Positions 9,545 to 19,114 of a DNA stretch of 41,148 bases are shown piece after piece (the stretch's first letter is position 1; each line of letters begins with the position of its first letter). The position numbers and the translations under genes are program-made. The notes under the pieces were generated by a model. That model saw only the letters and a program-made list of their open reading frames with translations. It was not told the DNA's origin and did not search any database. Source of the DNA: Clostridia bacterium (GTDB lineage Bacteria; Bacillota; Clostridia; Oscillospirales; CAG-272); NCBI GenBank assembly GCA_017483125.1, contig JAFULU010000015.1:1-41148 (forward strand), in the 5' to 3' direction.

Positions 9545-10621
9545 ATGGTAAACGAGCAAAATATTCAGCAGTTCAGCGAGCAGTGCGGCAAGATCTTTGA
9601 GCAGATCCACCGCGACGTCATTGGCCAGAGAGAGGTCATTGAGGGTGCGGTCATCGCCATGATCGCCGGCGGTAACGTCCTTCTGGAGGGTGTTCCCGGT
9701 GTCGGTAAGACCCGTCTGGTCCGTTCTCTGGGCCGCGTATTCGACCTTCCCTTCTCCCGTATCCAGTTCACCCCTGACCTGATGCCCGCCGACGTTACGG
9801 GTACCAACATCATCGTCAAGGACGACGACGGTAACTCCTCCTTCCAGTTCCAGCCCGGCCCCATCTTCTCCAACATCATTCTCGCAGACGAGATCAACCG
9901 TGCCACCCCTAAAACCCAGTCCGCCCTCCTGGAGGCCATGCAGGAGCACACCGTCACCGTTATGGGTGTGTCCCGCAAGCTGGAGGAGCCCTTCTTCGTG
10001 CTGGCTACCCAGAACCCCGTGGAGCAGGACGGTACCTACCCTCTGCCCGAGGCGCAGATGGACCGCTTCATGTTCAAGATCATCGTCAAGAACCCCTCTC
10101 TGGACGAGCTGATGGAGATCGTCAGCATGACCCAGAAGACTATGGCCGAGGTAGCCGACGCCGCCTGCAACGGCGAGCAGCTTCTGGAGATGCGCAAGAC
10201 CGCCAACGCCATTGAGGTGGCCACCGACGTCATGCGCTACGCCATGATGCTTTGCTCCGCCACCCATCCCGACAGCGAGTGCGCCAGCGAGACCGCCAAG
10301 AAGTACGTCCGTCTGGGTGCTTCTCCCCGCGCGGGTCAGGCGCTCATCTCCGCCGCCAAGGTCAAGGCACTCATGAACGGCCGCTTCAACGTTTCCTACA
10401 ACGACATCAACGAGCTGGCCTTCCCCGTTCTCCGTCACCGCATGAAGCTCACCTTCGAGGCTGTGGCCGAGCGTATTTCCGCCGACGATATCGTGGGCAT
10501 GATCGTCAACGAGATGATCGACCGCACGGGTATCTCCGCCGAGAAGATCAAGATCGCCTCCGAGGCTGTCAAGGAAGCCGAGGCCGAGGACAAGAAGCGC
10601 GGTAAGCACGGGAGAAAATAA
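9545..10621 (+). CDS. MoxR-family AAA+ ATPase
   Basis: 358 residues, close to the usual MoxR length of about 320-350. Walker A is GVPGVGKT at residues 49-56, Walker B is ILADE with D115 and E116, sensor 1 is N157 in ATQNP, the EAQMDRF segment at 169-175 holds the likely arginine finger R174, and the sensor 2 region is GASPRAGQAL. MoxR ATPases work with VWA-domain proteins as chaperone-like machines that mature or insert partner proteins (RavA-ViaA and the Bat operons are known examples). The next three genes encode exactly such partners, separated by only 3 bp, a 4 bp overlap and 16 bp. The start is ATG with a GTGAGGA ribosome site 6-8 nt upstream. The client is not known; the flanking secreted LRR and Ig-like proteins are the obvious candidates. 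Confidence 0.96.
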   Translation: MVNEQNIQQFSEQCGKIFEQIHRDVIGQREVIEGAVIAMIAGGNVLLEGVPGVGKTRLVRSLGRVFDLPFSRIQFTPDLMPADVTGTNIIVKDDDGNSSFQFQPGPIFSNIILADEINRATPKTQSALLEAMQEHTVTVMGVSRKLEEPFFVLATQNPVEQDGTYPLPEAQMDRFMFKIIVKNPSLDELMEIVSMTQKTMAEVADAACNGEQLLEMRKTANAIEVATDVMRYAMMLCSATHPDSECASETAKKYVRLGASPRAGQALISAAKVKALMNGRFNVSYNDINELAFPVLRHRMKLTFEAVAERISADDIVGMIVNEMIDRTGISAEKIKIASEAVKEAEAEDKKRGKHGRK

Positions 10622-10624
10622 GTA

Positions 10625-11524
10625 ATGAAGGGTTCTATGTTAAACGATGAGTTTTTCAGTCGTTTGGAAGCCCTTGCCTTTGAACTCCGAGCCAATCTGG
10701 GCGGCTTTTTCGGCGGTAAGCACTTAGTCCGCACCTACGGACAAACGGTGGAATTCGCCGACTACCGCGAATACATGCTGGGCGACGATATCCGTCGCAT
10801 TGACTGGAATCTGTACAGCCGCTTTGAGAAGTACTTCCTCAAGCTCTTCACCGACGAGCGGCAGATGCACACCCAGATCTTCATTGATTGCTCGGCCTCC
10901 ATGGGCAAGGATATGCCCCAGAAGGCTCAGTATACCGTGGGCGTGGCCGCCGCGCTGGGGTATCTGTCCATCCACAACATGGACAAGACCTCCTTCAAGC
11001 TCATCAAGGGGGACAAGGCTGAGGACAGCTTCGGCACTCTGGTGGGTAAGAAGGCCTTCTTCGACGCCATCAGCTCTTTGGAGGAGCTGGAGTTCGACGG
11101 GGAGACGGATCTCTACCGCGCCGTGACCTCCTGCCCCAATCTGGGCTCCAACGACGGTCTGACCGTCATCATATCCGACTTCTTTACCGACAGCGACTGG
11201 AAAAAGGCAGTGGACTACCTCTGCTACAAGAAAAAGCAGGTCCTACTCATCCAGGTCATGACCCCCGATGAGATCGACCCCACCTACAGCGGCCGCGTCA
11301 ACCTCATTGACGCCGAGTCTCTGGGCATGGAGGATCCCAAGAACCTCCGTATCCGCATCAACCGCTCCAATCAGCTGGCCTATGAGGAGGCTCTTCGGGA
11401 CATGAAGGAGGAGCTCCGTTCCTTCTGCGCCTCCCGCGGTGCCGATTTCATTTCGGTCTCCACAGGCAATCCCATTGAAAAAATGCTCTTTAAAGAACTG
11501 TTGAAGGTAGGTATTATCGCATGA
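10625..11524 (+). CDS. DUF58 domain protein (MoxR partner)
   Basis: 299 residues. The DUF58 signature YREYMLGDDIRRIDW is at residues 47-61, followed by a VWA-like strand with a D-x-S-x-S metal site, D88, S90 and S92 (DCSAS). DUF58 proteins are nearly always encoded directly after moxR and are thought to be cytosolic or membrane-associated adaptors of the ATPase. The start at 10625 has GGGAGA about 9 nt upstream, inside the end of the MoxR gene. An ATG at 10637 with GAAGGG in front of it is an alternative that would remove four residues. The last four bases (ATGA) overlap the next gene's start, so translation is probably coupled. No signal peptide or TM segment is evident. Confidence 0.94.
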   Translation: MKGSMLNDEFFSRLEALAFELRANLGGFFGGKHLVRTYGQTVEFADYREYMLGDDIRRIDWNLYSRFEKYFLKLFTDERQMHTQIFIDCSASMGKDMPQKAQYTVGVAAALGYLSIHNMDKTSFKLIKGDKAEDSFGTLVGKKAFFDAISSLEELEFDGETDLYRAVTSCPNLGSNDGLTVIISDFFTDSDWKKAVDYLCYKKKQVLLIQVMTPDEIDPTYSGRVNLIDAESLGMEDPKNLRIRINRSNQLAYEEALRDMKEELRSFCASRGADFISVSTGNPIEKMLFKELLKVGIIA

Positions 11525-13446
11525 GTTGGCTGACCCCTCTTTTGGGTATATTGGGTGTTATCGGCCTCATCGTGCTGATCATTATCTACATCATTAAGCC
11601 CAATTACCAGAACAAGATCATCTCCAGTACCTACGTCTGGAAGCTGAGCTTGAAGTACAAGAAACACAAGATCCCCCTGAACAAGCTCCGCAGTATTCTG
11701 CTGTTCCTGTGTCAGGTTCTGATCATTGCCACCGCCGCTCTCATCCTCGCCCAGCCCTTCATCGGCTCGGACAAGGTGGAGAGTCAGCGCAAGGTGCTGA
11801 TCATTGACGCCTCGGTCTCCATGCTGGCCGAGACGGGTGCGGGCAACCGCTTTGAAAAGGCTGTGGAGGAGGCCCGCGCCGAGGTGCTGGAGCTTCTGGA
11901 GAACGAGAACGCCGAGGTTTCGGTCATTCTCGCCACCGAAAAGCCCTCCTACCTTGTCCGCGAGGCCGGCCCCGACGCCAAGGCCCAGATCCTGGAGTCC
12001 CTGGACGCTCTGGTGGATCCCGCCGCTCCCTCTCCCTGCACCTACGGCGCGTCGGACATTCCCGCCGCCGTCAAGCTGGCTGAGGAGATCACCGCCTACG
12101 CTGAGAACGTGGAGGTCATTCTCTACACCGACATTGACTACGTGGATCCCGGTGAGATCAAGGTGGTTTCGGTCAAGGACATCAACGACTGGAACGCCGC
12201 CATTCTGGACGTGCGGGCCATCCCCGAGGAGAACGCCTACCGCATTGAGATCGACGTGGCCTGCTACGGCAAGAACAGCTCGGTCCGCGTGCTCTGCGAT
12301 ATCGCGGGACTGAACATGGACCCCCGCCCGCTGACCCTCATGGCTGACGTGAACTGCGACAACGACGAGGTGCAGACCATCGCCTTCGGCAAGCTCCGTG
12401 AGGACGCCGTCGGGGCAGAGATCGTGGAGGAGATCGACATTTACGATTTCGACCACCTCTACGTCCGCATCGAGGAGAACGACTCCTTCGACATGGACAA
12501 CAGCTTCTACCTCTACGGCGGCCGCAAGCAGCCCCTCCGCATTCAGTACGCCAGTGCCAAGCCCAACAACTATTTCGGCAGCGCGCTGATGGTTCTGCGC
12601 AACCAGCTGAGCTACCGCTGGGACGTGGAGATCACCGAGGTGGCCCCCGATGAGGATCCTTCCACCGAGGGCTATGATTTCTACATTTTCGAGCACATGA
12701 TGCCCGCCATCATGCCCACCGACGGTGTGGTTCTTCTGGCTAACCCCGATCCCGAGACGGTACCCACCACCGCGGGCTTCCGTCTGGGTGCCATCAAGGG
12801 CTTCTACAACGAGACCCCCCTGGCGGCGGGAGAGGACCATCCCATCCTGAACGGCATCTCCGCCGATCTGATCTCGGTCACCCGCTATTTCCCCATCACC
12901 AGCGCGGACGGCTTTACCCCTCTGCTCAACTGTCAGGGTGACAACGTGCTCATCGCCAAGAACGACCCCGACTGCAAGCTGGCGGTCATGTCCTTCAGCC
13001 TCAACTACTCCAATCTGGCCGTCATGCTGGAGTTCCCTCTCATGATGTACAACATGATGGAGTACTATCTGCCCTCCACCGTCACCACTCACATCTTTGA
13101 CGTGGGCGAAACGGTATCTTTGGGAGCGCGGAGCGAGACTCTGTTCGTGACAGGCCCCAAACTGGAGCAGGTATTCACCGAATTCCCCGCTACCGTGGAG
13201 CTGAAAAATCCCGGTGTGTACACCGTGACCCAGACCATTCTGTCGGGCACCGAGGTCATGGAGAACTTCTACGTGCGTATCCCCGCGGGCGAGAGCAACA
13301 TTCTGTCGGTTGAGGACGCCCTGACGAATCCCGTTTTCTTCGAGGCCCGAGAGGACTCCAACCTCGATCTGCTGTTGTATCTTGCCATCGCTCTGGTGGC
13401 CCTGCTCTTCGCCGAGTGGTGGCTCCATACCCGCGAGCAATACTGA
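11521..13446 (+). CDS. BatA-like membrane protein with VWA domain
   Basis: 641 residues. Two N-terminal hydrophobic segments (about 5-26 and 58-80) match the BatA/aerotolerance-regulator N-terminal architecture. A VWA domain follows with an intact D-x-S-x-S MIDAS start (D96, S98, S100 in DASVS). A long beta-rich extracytoplasmic region is followed by a C-terminal TM segment at about 618-635 and a short positively charged end. The start overlaps the DUF58 stop as ATGA. VWA membrane proteins of this kind bind divalent metal and partner proteins and act with MoxR in envelope protein maturation; that is family knowledge. No catalytic domain is visible. Inference: the outer region could dock the large secreted proteins encoded in the same cluster. 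Confidence 0.9.
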   Translation: MSWLTPLLGILGVIGLIVLIIIYIIKPNYQNKIISSTYVWKLSLKYKKHKIPLNKLRSILLFLCQVLIIATAALILAQPFIGSDKVESQRKVLIIDASVSMLAETGAGNRFEKAVEEARAEVLELLENENAEVSVILATEKPSYLVREAGPDAKAQILESLDALVDPAAPSPCTYGASDIPAAVKLAEEITAYAENVEVILYTDIDYVDPGEIKVVSVKDINDWNAAILDVRAIPEENAYRIEIDVACYGKNSSVRVLCDIAGLNMDPRPLTLMADVNCDNDEVQTIAFGKLREDAVGAEIVEEIDIYDFDHLYVRIEENDSFDMDNSFYLYGGRKQPLRIQYASAKPNNYFGSALMVLRNQLSYRWDVEITEVAPDEDPSTEGYDFYIFEHMMPAIMPTDGVVLLANPDPETVPTTAGFRLGAIKGFYNETPLAAGEDHPILNGISADLISVTRYFPITSADGFTPLLNCQGDNVLIAKNDPDCKLAVMSFSLNYSNLAVMLEFPLMMYNMMEYYLPSTVTTHIFDVGETVSLGARSETLFVTGPKLEQVFTEFPATVELKNPGVYTVTQTILSGTEVMENFYVRIPAGESNILSVEDALTNPVFFEAREDSNLDLLLYLAIALVALLFAEWWLHTREQY

Positions 13447-13462
13447 GGATTAGGATAATAGA

Positions 13463-16207
13463 ATGACGAACTTTAGTATAACCTTTTCAAACCCGTGGCT
13501 GCTGCTGCTTCTGGTGCCCGCGGCGCTTCTGACTCTGATTCCCTATTTCAGGCTCAACAAGCGGTACCGCTGTACCCGAAACCGCATTGTATCCATGGCT
13601 CTCCACGTGGTCATCATGGTACTGGCCGTGGCCCTGCTTGCGGGTCTTGGCATTGACTACGACCTCCCCAACGACAAGAACGAGGTGATCCTTCTGGTGG
13701 ACGCTTCCTTCAGTGAGGAGGCTCTGACCGAGGAGAAGAATCAGTTCATCAAGGACGTGGTGGACAGCAACAATTCCGCCTTCAAGCTGGGCATCGTGAC
13801 CTTCGGCTACGATCAGGTCTATGCCGCCGAGCTGACCAAGGATATGTCCACGGTCTACGCAAGCTACCTCCAGGCTCCCCTGCCCGACGTCACCGCCACC
13901 GACGTGGAGTCGGCTCTCAACTACGCCGCCACCCTCTTTGAGTACCCCGAGACCGCCCGTATCGTCCTCATCTCGGACGTTCTGGAGACCGACGGCTCGT
14001 TGGCCAAGACCATCAAGTCGGTGGCCGCCAAGGGCATTAAGGTGGATACGGTCTACATGAGCGACGACTCCCGCGACGACGAGGTCCAGCTCATTGGTAT
14101 GGAGCGTCCCGAGGAGCGCATCGAGGTGGGCAGTCCCTTCTCGGTCAAGCTCTCCCTGCAGAGCAACTACCAGGGCACCGCCACCGTCACCCCCTACGAC
14201 AACGACGTGGCGGGGATCCCCTTCGAGCTGGAGCTGAAGGAGGGCATTCAGGATATTTACGTGCCCTTTGAGTTCACTCTCCCCGGTCTGCACCGTATGT
14301 CCTTTGAGATTATGGCGGGGGGCGACACCCTTGCCGAGAACAACGTATTCCACTCCTACATTTACCTGGAGATCTTCGATGACATTCTGGTCATCGAGAG
14401 CAACCACAACGAGTCCGAGGCCCTGTGCCGTATGCTGAAGGACGAGCTCAACGCCACCGTCATGAATATCGGCTCGGTGGGCGGTACCCTGACCACCGTG
14501 GACGATCTCCGCCGATACGACGAGATCGTTCTGGTCAACGTCTCCAACGGGGATATGCCCGAGGGCTTCGTTGCTCTGCTTCACACCTACGTCCACGATT
14601 TCGGCGGCGGTCTCTTCACCATCTGCGGTAATACCCCCGACAGCGATCCCAACGACGAGGAGTGGACCGCCAACGCCTACACCCGCGAGGATATGTACGG
14701 CACCCTCTACCAGGATATGCTTCCCGTGGAGGCCATCAACTACACCCCTCCCACGGCGGTTATGATCATCATCGACCGCTCGGGCAGTATGACCACCGAC
14801 ACCGACGGCAAGCTCCTCCCCGAGAGCGAGAACAAGCTGCTCTTCGCCAAGAACGGCGCCACCGAATGTCTGGAGCTTCTCTCGGAGCGAGACTACGTGG
14901 GTATCATGTCCTTCGCGGACAGCTTCACCGAGCACATTGAGCTGACCCCCCGCACCCAGCGCGACAAGATCCTGGCCGCTATTGAGCACATCAACGGCGA
15001 GGACGGCGGAGGCACCAACTTCTCCCCCGCTCTGGAGAGAGCCGGCAAGGCGCTGGCCGCCATGACCGACGTGGAGAACAAGCACATCATCTTCATCAGC
15101 GACGGTGAGCCCTCCGCGGGCGACGCCGACCGCTACAAGTACTGGCTGCAGGAGAACGCCAAGAACGGCATCACCACCTCCTTCATCGGTGTCCGCTGCA
15201 CCAACTCCGCCAAGAACACCATGAAGATCCTTCTGACCCAGTACGCGGGGATGAGCGAGGAGAACTTCCACGACGTGGTGGATCTCAATTCCGCCTCCTC
15301 CACCATCAAGAAGGACTTTGAGGTCAATAAGATCATGGACGTCAACTACGAGACCTTCACTCCCAAGATCAACGACGTCAATTCCCCCATCGTGGAGGGT
15401 GTCCTGCAGGAGAATATGCCCACGCTGGACGGCTTCTACGGTCTGAAGGTCAAGGAGGACGCCGACGTGATCCTGTCGGGCCGCTTCACCCCCATCTACG
15501 CCCAGTGGAGCTACGGTCTGGGACGGGTGGGCACCTTCGCCTGCGACCTCAACGGCACCTGGTCCTCGAGCTTCATTGATACCCCCGAGGGCAACGACAT
15601 TGTCAACAACATCGTCGCTTCCCTGTTCCCCCTGGAGGATCTCAAGCCCAAGGAGATCGAGGTGGAGCATGAGGGCGGCAACTACTTCACCAAGCTTAAC
15701 ATCTTTACCGACCTCATTGACGATCAGTACATTGAGGTGACCGTCACAAGCCCTGCTACCGCAGGCGGTGAGTCCGAGGTTCAGACTCTGACCGCGGGGG
15801 CGGGGGACAACTACTCCCGTCTGAGCTTTACGGTCAAGACCTCCGGTATCCATGAGATCGTCACCCGCAAGCGGGCCGCTGACGGCACTCTGCTGGCCGA
15901 GACGGTCATCTACAAGGCTCTGTCCTACTCCCAGGAGTACAACGTCTTCACCGACAAGGACGCCGCCAAGGCTCTTTCGGAGCAGCTGGCTACCGACGGG
16001 CGCGGTATCATCATTGAGGAGCCCTATCAGGTCTACGAGAATGCCGCCAAGCTCCGTCACGTGGACATTGATCCCCGTATTCCCATGATGATCGCCCTGC
16101 TGATCCTCTTCCTTCTGGATATTGCCGTGCGCAAGTTCAAGTGGAAGTGGCCTCACGAGCTCATCCGCGACCGCAAGGCCAAGAAGGCTATGGCCCGACA
16201 TAAGTAA
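13463..16207 (+). CDS. Large membrane protein: BatA N-terminus, two VWA domains, GATase1-like domain
   Basis: 914 residues. It starts with the BatA pattern FSNPWLLLLL and a second TM segment at about 44-62. A first VWA-like domain has DASFS at 80-84. A beta-rich region leads to a glutamine-amidotransferase-1-like fold at about 308-395 (VIESNHNES, then FGGGLFTICGN), where I see no Cys/His/Glu triad, so it is probably structural. A second VWA domain has a textbook MIDAS, D438, S440 and S442 (DRSGS), with the later T and D positions plausible (GGTNFSP, ISDGEPS). A beta domain and a final TM segment at about 873-890 end in a basic tail. The start follows TTAGGATAATAGA. Similar proteins are often called VWA or glutamine amidotransferase membrane proteins. 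It probably forms the membrane platform of the MoxR system with the previous gene product. Confidence 0.9.
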   Translation: MTNFSITFSNPWLLLLLVPAALLTLIPYFRLNKRYRCTRNRIVSMALHVVIMVLAVALLAGLGIDYDLPNDKNEVILLVDASFSEEALTEEKNQFIKDVVDSNNSAFKLGIVTFGYDQVYAAELTKDMSTVYASYLQAPLPDVTATDVESALNYAATLFEYPETARIVLISDVLETDGSLAKTIKSVAAKGIKVDTVYMSDDSRDDEVQLIGMERPEERIEVGSPFSVKLSLQSNYQGTATVTPYDNDVAGIPFELELKEGIQDIYVPFEFTLPGLHRMSFEIMAGGDTLAENNVFHSYIYLEIFDDILVIESNHNESEALCRMLKDELNATVMNIGSVGGTLTTVDDLRRYDEIVLVNVSNGDMPEGFVALLHTYVHDFGGGLFTICGNTPDSDPNDEEWTANAYTREDMYGTLYQDMLPVEAINYTPPTAVMIIIDRSGSMTTDTDGKLLPESENKLLFAKNGATECLELLSERDYVGIMSFADSFTEHIELTPRTQRDKILAAIEHINGEDGGGTNFSPALERAGKALAAMTDVENKHIIFISDGEPSAGDADRYKYWLQENAKNGITTSFIGVRCTNSAKNTMKILLTQYAGMSEENFHDVVDLNSASSTIKKDFEVNKIMDVNYETFTPKINDVNSPIVEGVLQENMPTLDGFYGLKVKEDADVILSGRFTPIYAQWSYGLGRVGTFACDLNGTWSSSFIDTPEGNDIVNNIVASLFPLEDLKPKEIEVEHEGGNYFTKLNIFTDLIDDQYIEVTVTSPATAGGESEVQTLTAGAGDNYSRLSFTVKTSGIHEIVTRKRAADGTLLAETVIYKALSYSQEYNVFTDKDAAKALSEQLATDGRGIIIEEPYQVYENAAKLRHVDIDPRIPMMIALLILFLLDIAVRKFKWKWPHELIRDRKAKKAMARHK

Positions 16208-16226
16208 GAAAGGAGAAGAACCGAAT

Positions 16227-19106
16227 ATGAAAAAGATCCGTCTTATGACAGTCGCTCTGGCTCTGATGCTTCTCCTTCTGCCTCTTCTGCTGGTTTCCTG
16301 CAAGGAGGAGGGCATCAAGTCCCCCTCGGGCTTCCTGTTTGACCGCGACACCCAGACCCTGCGCTGGGGGAAGATCAAGGACGCCTACACCTACGAGGTG
16401 CGTGTGGACGGCGACGAGCTGACCCAAAGCACCAAGGCCAACTACATCTCCCTTGAGTATCTGGAGCCGGGAGAGCATCTGGTGGAGGTGCGGGCATACC
16501 CCCGCGACACCGAGGCCGAGCCCTCCGAGTGGGCTTCCTACACCGTCCTCCGCGACAACGAGAACGGGCTGAAGTACCGTCTCATCAACAACCGCACCGA
16601 GTATGAGGTGGTGGGCGCGGGTACCGCCTTCGGTGACGTGGTCATGGAGGCTGACTACCGCGGCAAGCCCGTGGTGGCCATCGCCGACAAGGCCTTCTCG
16701 GGCAACAAGAAGATCACCTCCCTGGTGGTGGGCGGTAAGGTCCGCACCATCGGCAAGAACGCCTTCACCAAGTGCTCCGAGCTGACCTCGGTCACCCTCC
16801 CCGACTCCCTGGAGTCCATCGGGGAGTACGCCTTCCAGAGCTGTAAGCTTCTGACCTCCATCGTCATCCCCGAGGGGGTCGCCGAGATCCAACCCTACAC
16901 CTTCTCCTGGTGCTCGGCTCTGGAGTCGCTGGAGATCAAGGGCGGCCTCACCGACATCGGTGAATACGCCTTCTCCAACTGCGAGGCTCTGGTCACCGCC
17001 ACCCTGCCCGACACGCTGGCCACGATTGGGGAGTACGCCTTCTCGGATTGCGGAAAGCTGACCGCCATTGACCTGGGTGACGGCATTGAGAGCATCGGTG
17101 CCTTCGCCTTCTCCAACTGCAAGTCCGCTACCTCGCTGGAGCTGGGTCAGTCCCTTCTGACCATTGGCGAGGCCGCCTTCCTCGGTTGTGAGGCCATTCC
17201 CGAGGCTCTGCTCCCCGAGACAGCCCGGGACATCGGCAAGGAGGCCTTCAACGGTTGTACCGCCCTTTCCAAGGTGACCATCGGTAAGGATATGCGCCAC
17301 ATCGGTGTCAACGCCTTCTTTGGCACCACCCTTCTGGACAAGGCCGAGGATATGTTCTACATCGACGGCTTCGTGATCCTGTCCAAGAACAAGGGGATCA
17401 AGGAGCTGACCCTCAAGGAGGGCACCTACGGCATTGCCGATAACGCCTTCGTGGCCTGCACCGAGCTGAGCCGCATCGACCTCTCGGGCATCCGCTACGT
17501 GGGCAGCGGTGCCTTCGGTGAATGCACCTCCCTGTGGGAGGCCGCCTTCGACAACGCCCTTCTGGAGATCGGCGCCTACGCCTTCACCGCCTGCACCCAG
17601 CTCACCGACGTGTATCTGGGCGAGAACACCGTCAGCCTCGGGGATTACGCCTTCCTGGGCTGCACGAGGCTCTACTCCATGGAGCTTCCCGATTCCCTGA
17701 CCAGCGTGGGTACCTACTGCTTCAACGGCACCAGCGCCTTCAACAGTTCCGACGGTGTGGTCTACATCGACGATTGGGCGGTGGGACTGAAGCAGAACAT
17801 CTACCGCGGTCTTCTGATCCGCGAGGGGACCCGCGGCATCGCCAACTACTTCGCCTACAACGGCATGGTGCTGGGCGGCATTGATCTGCCCGATACGGTG
17901 GAGTACATCGGCCGCTCCGCCTTCTACAACAGCACCTACACCACCGCCTTCCGTCTCCCCGCCAACCTCAAGGTCATCGGCGACTACGCTTTCTACGGCT
18001 GCAGTGCCGCGTGGTTCGGCGACGGCGGCATCACCGTCATTCCCGCCTCCACCAAGCACATCGGCCGCTCCGCCTTCTACAACTGCCAGATGATGGTCGG
18101 TCTGACCATTCCCGACAGCGTGGAGACCATCGGTGATTACGCCTTCTACGGCTGTATCAGTCTGGGCGAGAGCCAGCTCTTCCTCAACGACGATCCCAAC
18201 CACACCCTGCTGGTGGGTGACGTGATCCTCGGTGAGGGCATCCGGAGCATCGGTGACCGCGCCTTCCAAGGTTGTATCGGTCTGGCCGAGATCCATCTGC
18301 CCAACAGTCTGACCCATCTGGGAACCCGCGCCTTCCACAAGTGCGAGAACCTCAAGACCGTCACCGTGGGCGGAGGTCTGGCCGCTCTGCCCGACTACGC
18401 CTTCTACAAGTGCGCAGAGCTGGAGAGCGTGACTCTGGCCGACGGCGTGACCTCCATTGGCCGTTACGCCTTCCGCGGCTGTGAGAATCTCACCGACCTG
18501 ACCCTCGGACGCGATCTTGCGAGCATCGGGGATTACGCCTTCTACGGCTGTACCTCCCTCAAGCGGGTGGTCCTTCCCACCGCGCTGAAGCATATCGGTG
18601 CTTACGCCTTCCGCGGCTGCCGCGGTCTGACCTCTCTGGTGATCCCCGCCTCTGTGGAGACGGTAGGCAAGCACGCCTTCTACGGTATGGAACAGGTCAC
18701 TCTCTACTGCGAGGCCGAGAGCATTCCCGCCTACTGGAACGAGAGATGGAACAGCTCCTACCGCGCCGTTCTGTGGGGTGTCGGTACCTCCGAGGAGGGC
18801 TTTGTGGAGTCCTTCACCATGACCGAGACCGCCACCGAGAACCTCACCGCTCCCGACGCAAGTCTTTCTCCCCGCCGCGCGGGCTACACCTTCGTGGGCT
18901 GGGCTACCGAGACGGGCAGCGATGAGGTGGTCTACGCCCCCGCAGACCTTGCCTCCTGCCCTGTTGGCACCACCCTCTACGCCGTCTGGATCGAGGGGGA
19001 GCCTGTGGAGGAGCCTGAAACCGAGGAGTCCGAGACCACCGACGAGACCGCCGCACCCGACACGACCGAGACCGAGTCCTCGGCCGACACCACCAACCAA
19101 CAGTAA
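16227..19106 (+). CDS. LRR_5 (BspA-like) lipoprotein with FN3-like and InlB_B modules
   Basis: 959 residues. The ATG at 16227 follows AAAGGAGAAG; a longer in-frame reading starting inside the previous gene is rejected because the signal peptide begins here. A basic N-terminus and a Leu-rich core end in the lipobox LVSC with C25 as the lipidation site. Residues about 33-110 form a fibronectin-III-like module, about 140-840 are LRR_5 repeats (IG.YAF..C pattern), about 845-915 form an InlB_B repeat (GYTFVGW), and the tail to 959 is rich in Glu and Thr. The architecture is a smaller, membrane-anchored version of the giant protein at the start of the cluster. It lies 19 bp after the VWA gene and 8 bp before the next lipoprotein gene. 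Likely a surface adhesin or scaffold; ligand unknown. Confidence 0.93.
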   Translation: MKKIRLMTVALALMLLLLPLLLVSCKEEGIKSPSGFLFDRDTQTLRWGKIKDAYTYEVRVDGDELTQSTKANYISLEYLEPGEHLVEVRAYPRDTEAEPSEWASYTVLRDNENGLKYRLINNRTEYEVVGAGTAFGDVVMEADYRGKPVVAIADKAFSGNKKITSLVVGGKVRTIGKNAFTKCSELTSVTLPDSLESIGEYAFQSCKLLTSIVIPEGVAEIQPYTFSWCSALESLEIKGGLTDIGEYAFSNCEALVTATLPDTLATIGEYAFSDCGKLTAIDLGDGIESIGAFAFSNCKSATSLELGQSLLTIGEAAFLGCEAIPEALLPETARDIGKEAFNGCTALSKVTIGKDMRHIGVNAFFGTTLLDKAEDMFYIDGFVILSKNKGIKELTLKEGTYGIADNAFVACTELSRIDLSGIRYVGSGAFGECTSLWEAAFDNALLEIGAYAFTACTQLTDVYLGENTVSLGDYAFLGCTRLYSMELPDSLTSVGTYCFNGTSAFNSSDGVVYIDDWAVGLKQNIYRGLLIREGTRGIANYFAYNGMVLGGIDLPDTVEYIGRSAFYNSTYTTAFRLPANLKVIGDYAFYGCSAAWFGDGGITVIPASTKHIGRSAFYNCQMMVGLTIPDSVETIGDYAFYGCISLGESQLFLNDDPNHTLLVGDVILGEGIRSIGDRAFQGCIGLAEIHLPNSLTHLGTRAFHKCENLKTVTVGGGLAALPDYAFYKCAELESVTLADGVTSIGRYAFRGCENLTDLTLGRDLASIGDYAFYGCTSLKRVVLPTALKHIGAYAFRGCRGLTSLVIPASVETVGKHAFYGMEQVTLYCEAESIPAYWNERWNSSYRAVLWGVGTSEEGFVESFTMTETATENLTAPDASLSPRRAGYTFVGWATETGSDEVVYAPADLASCPVGTTLYAVWIEGEPVEEPETEESETTDETAAPDTTETESSADTTNQQ

Positions 19107-19114
19107 GACAGGTA

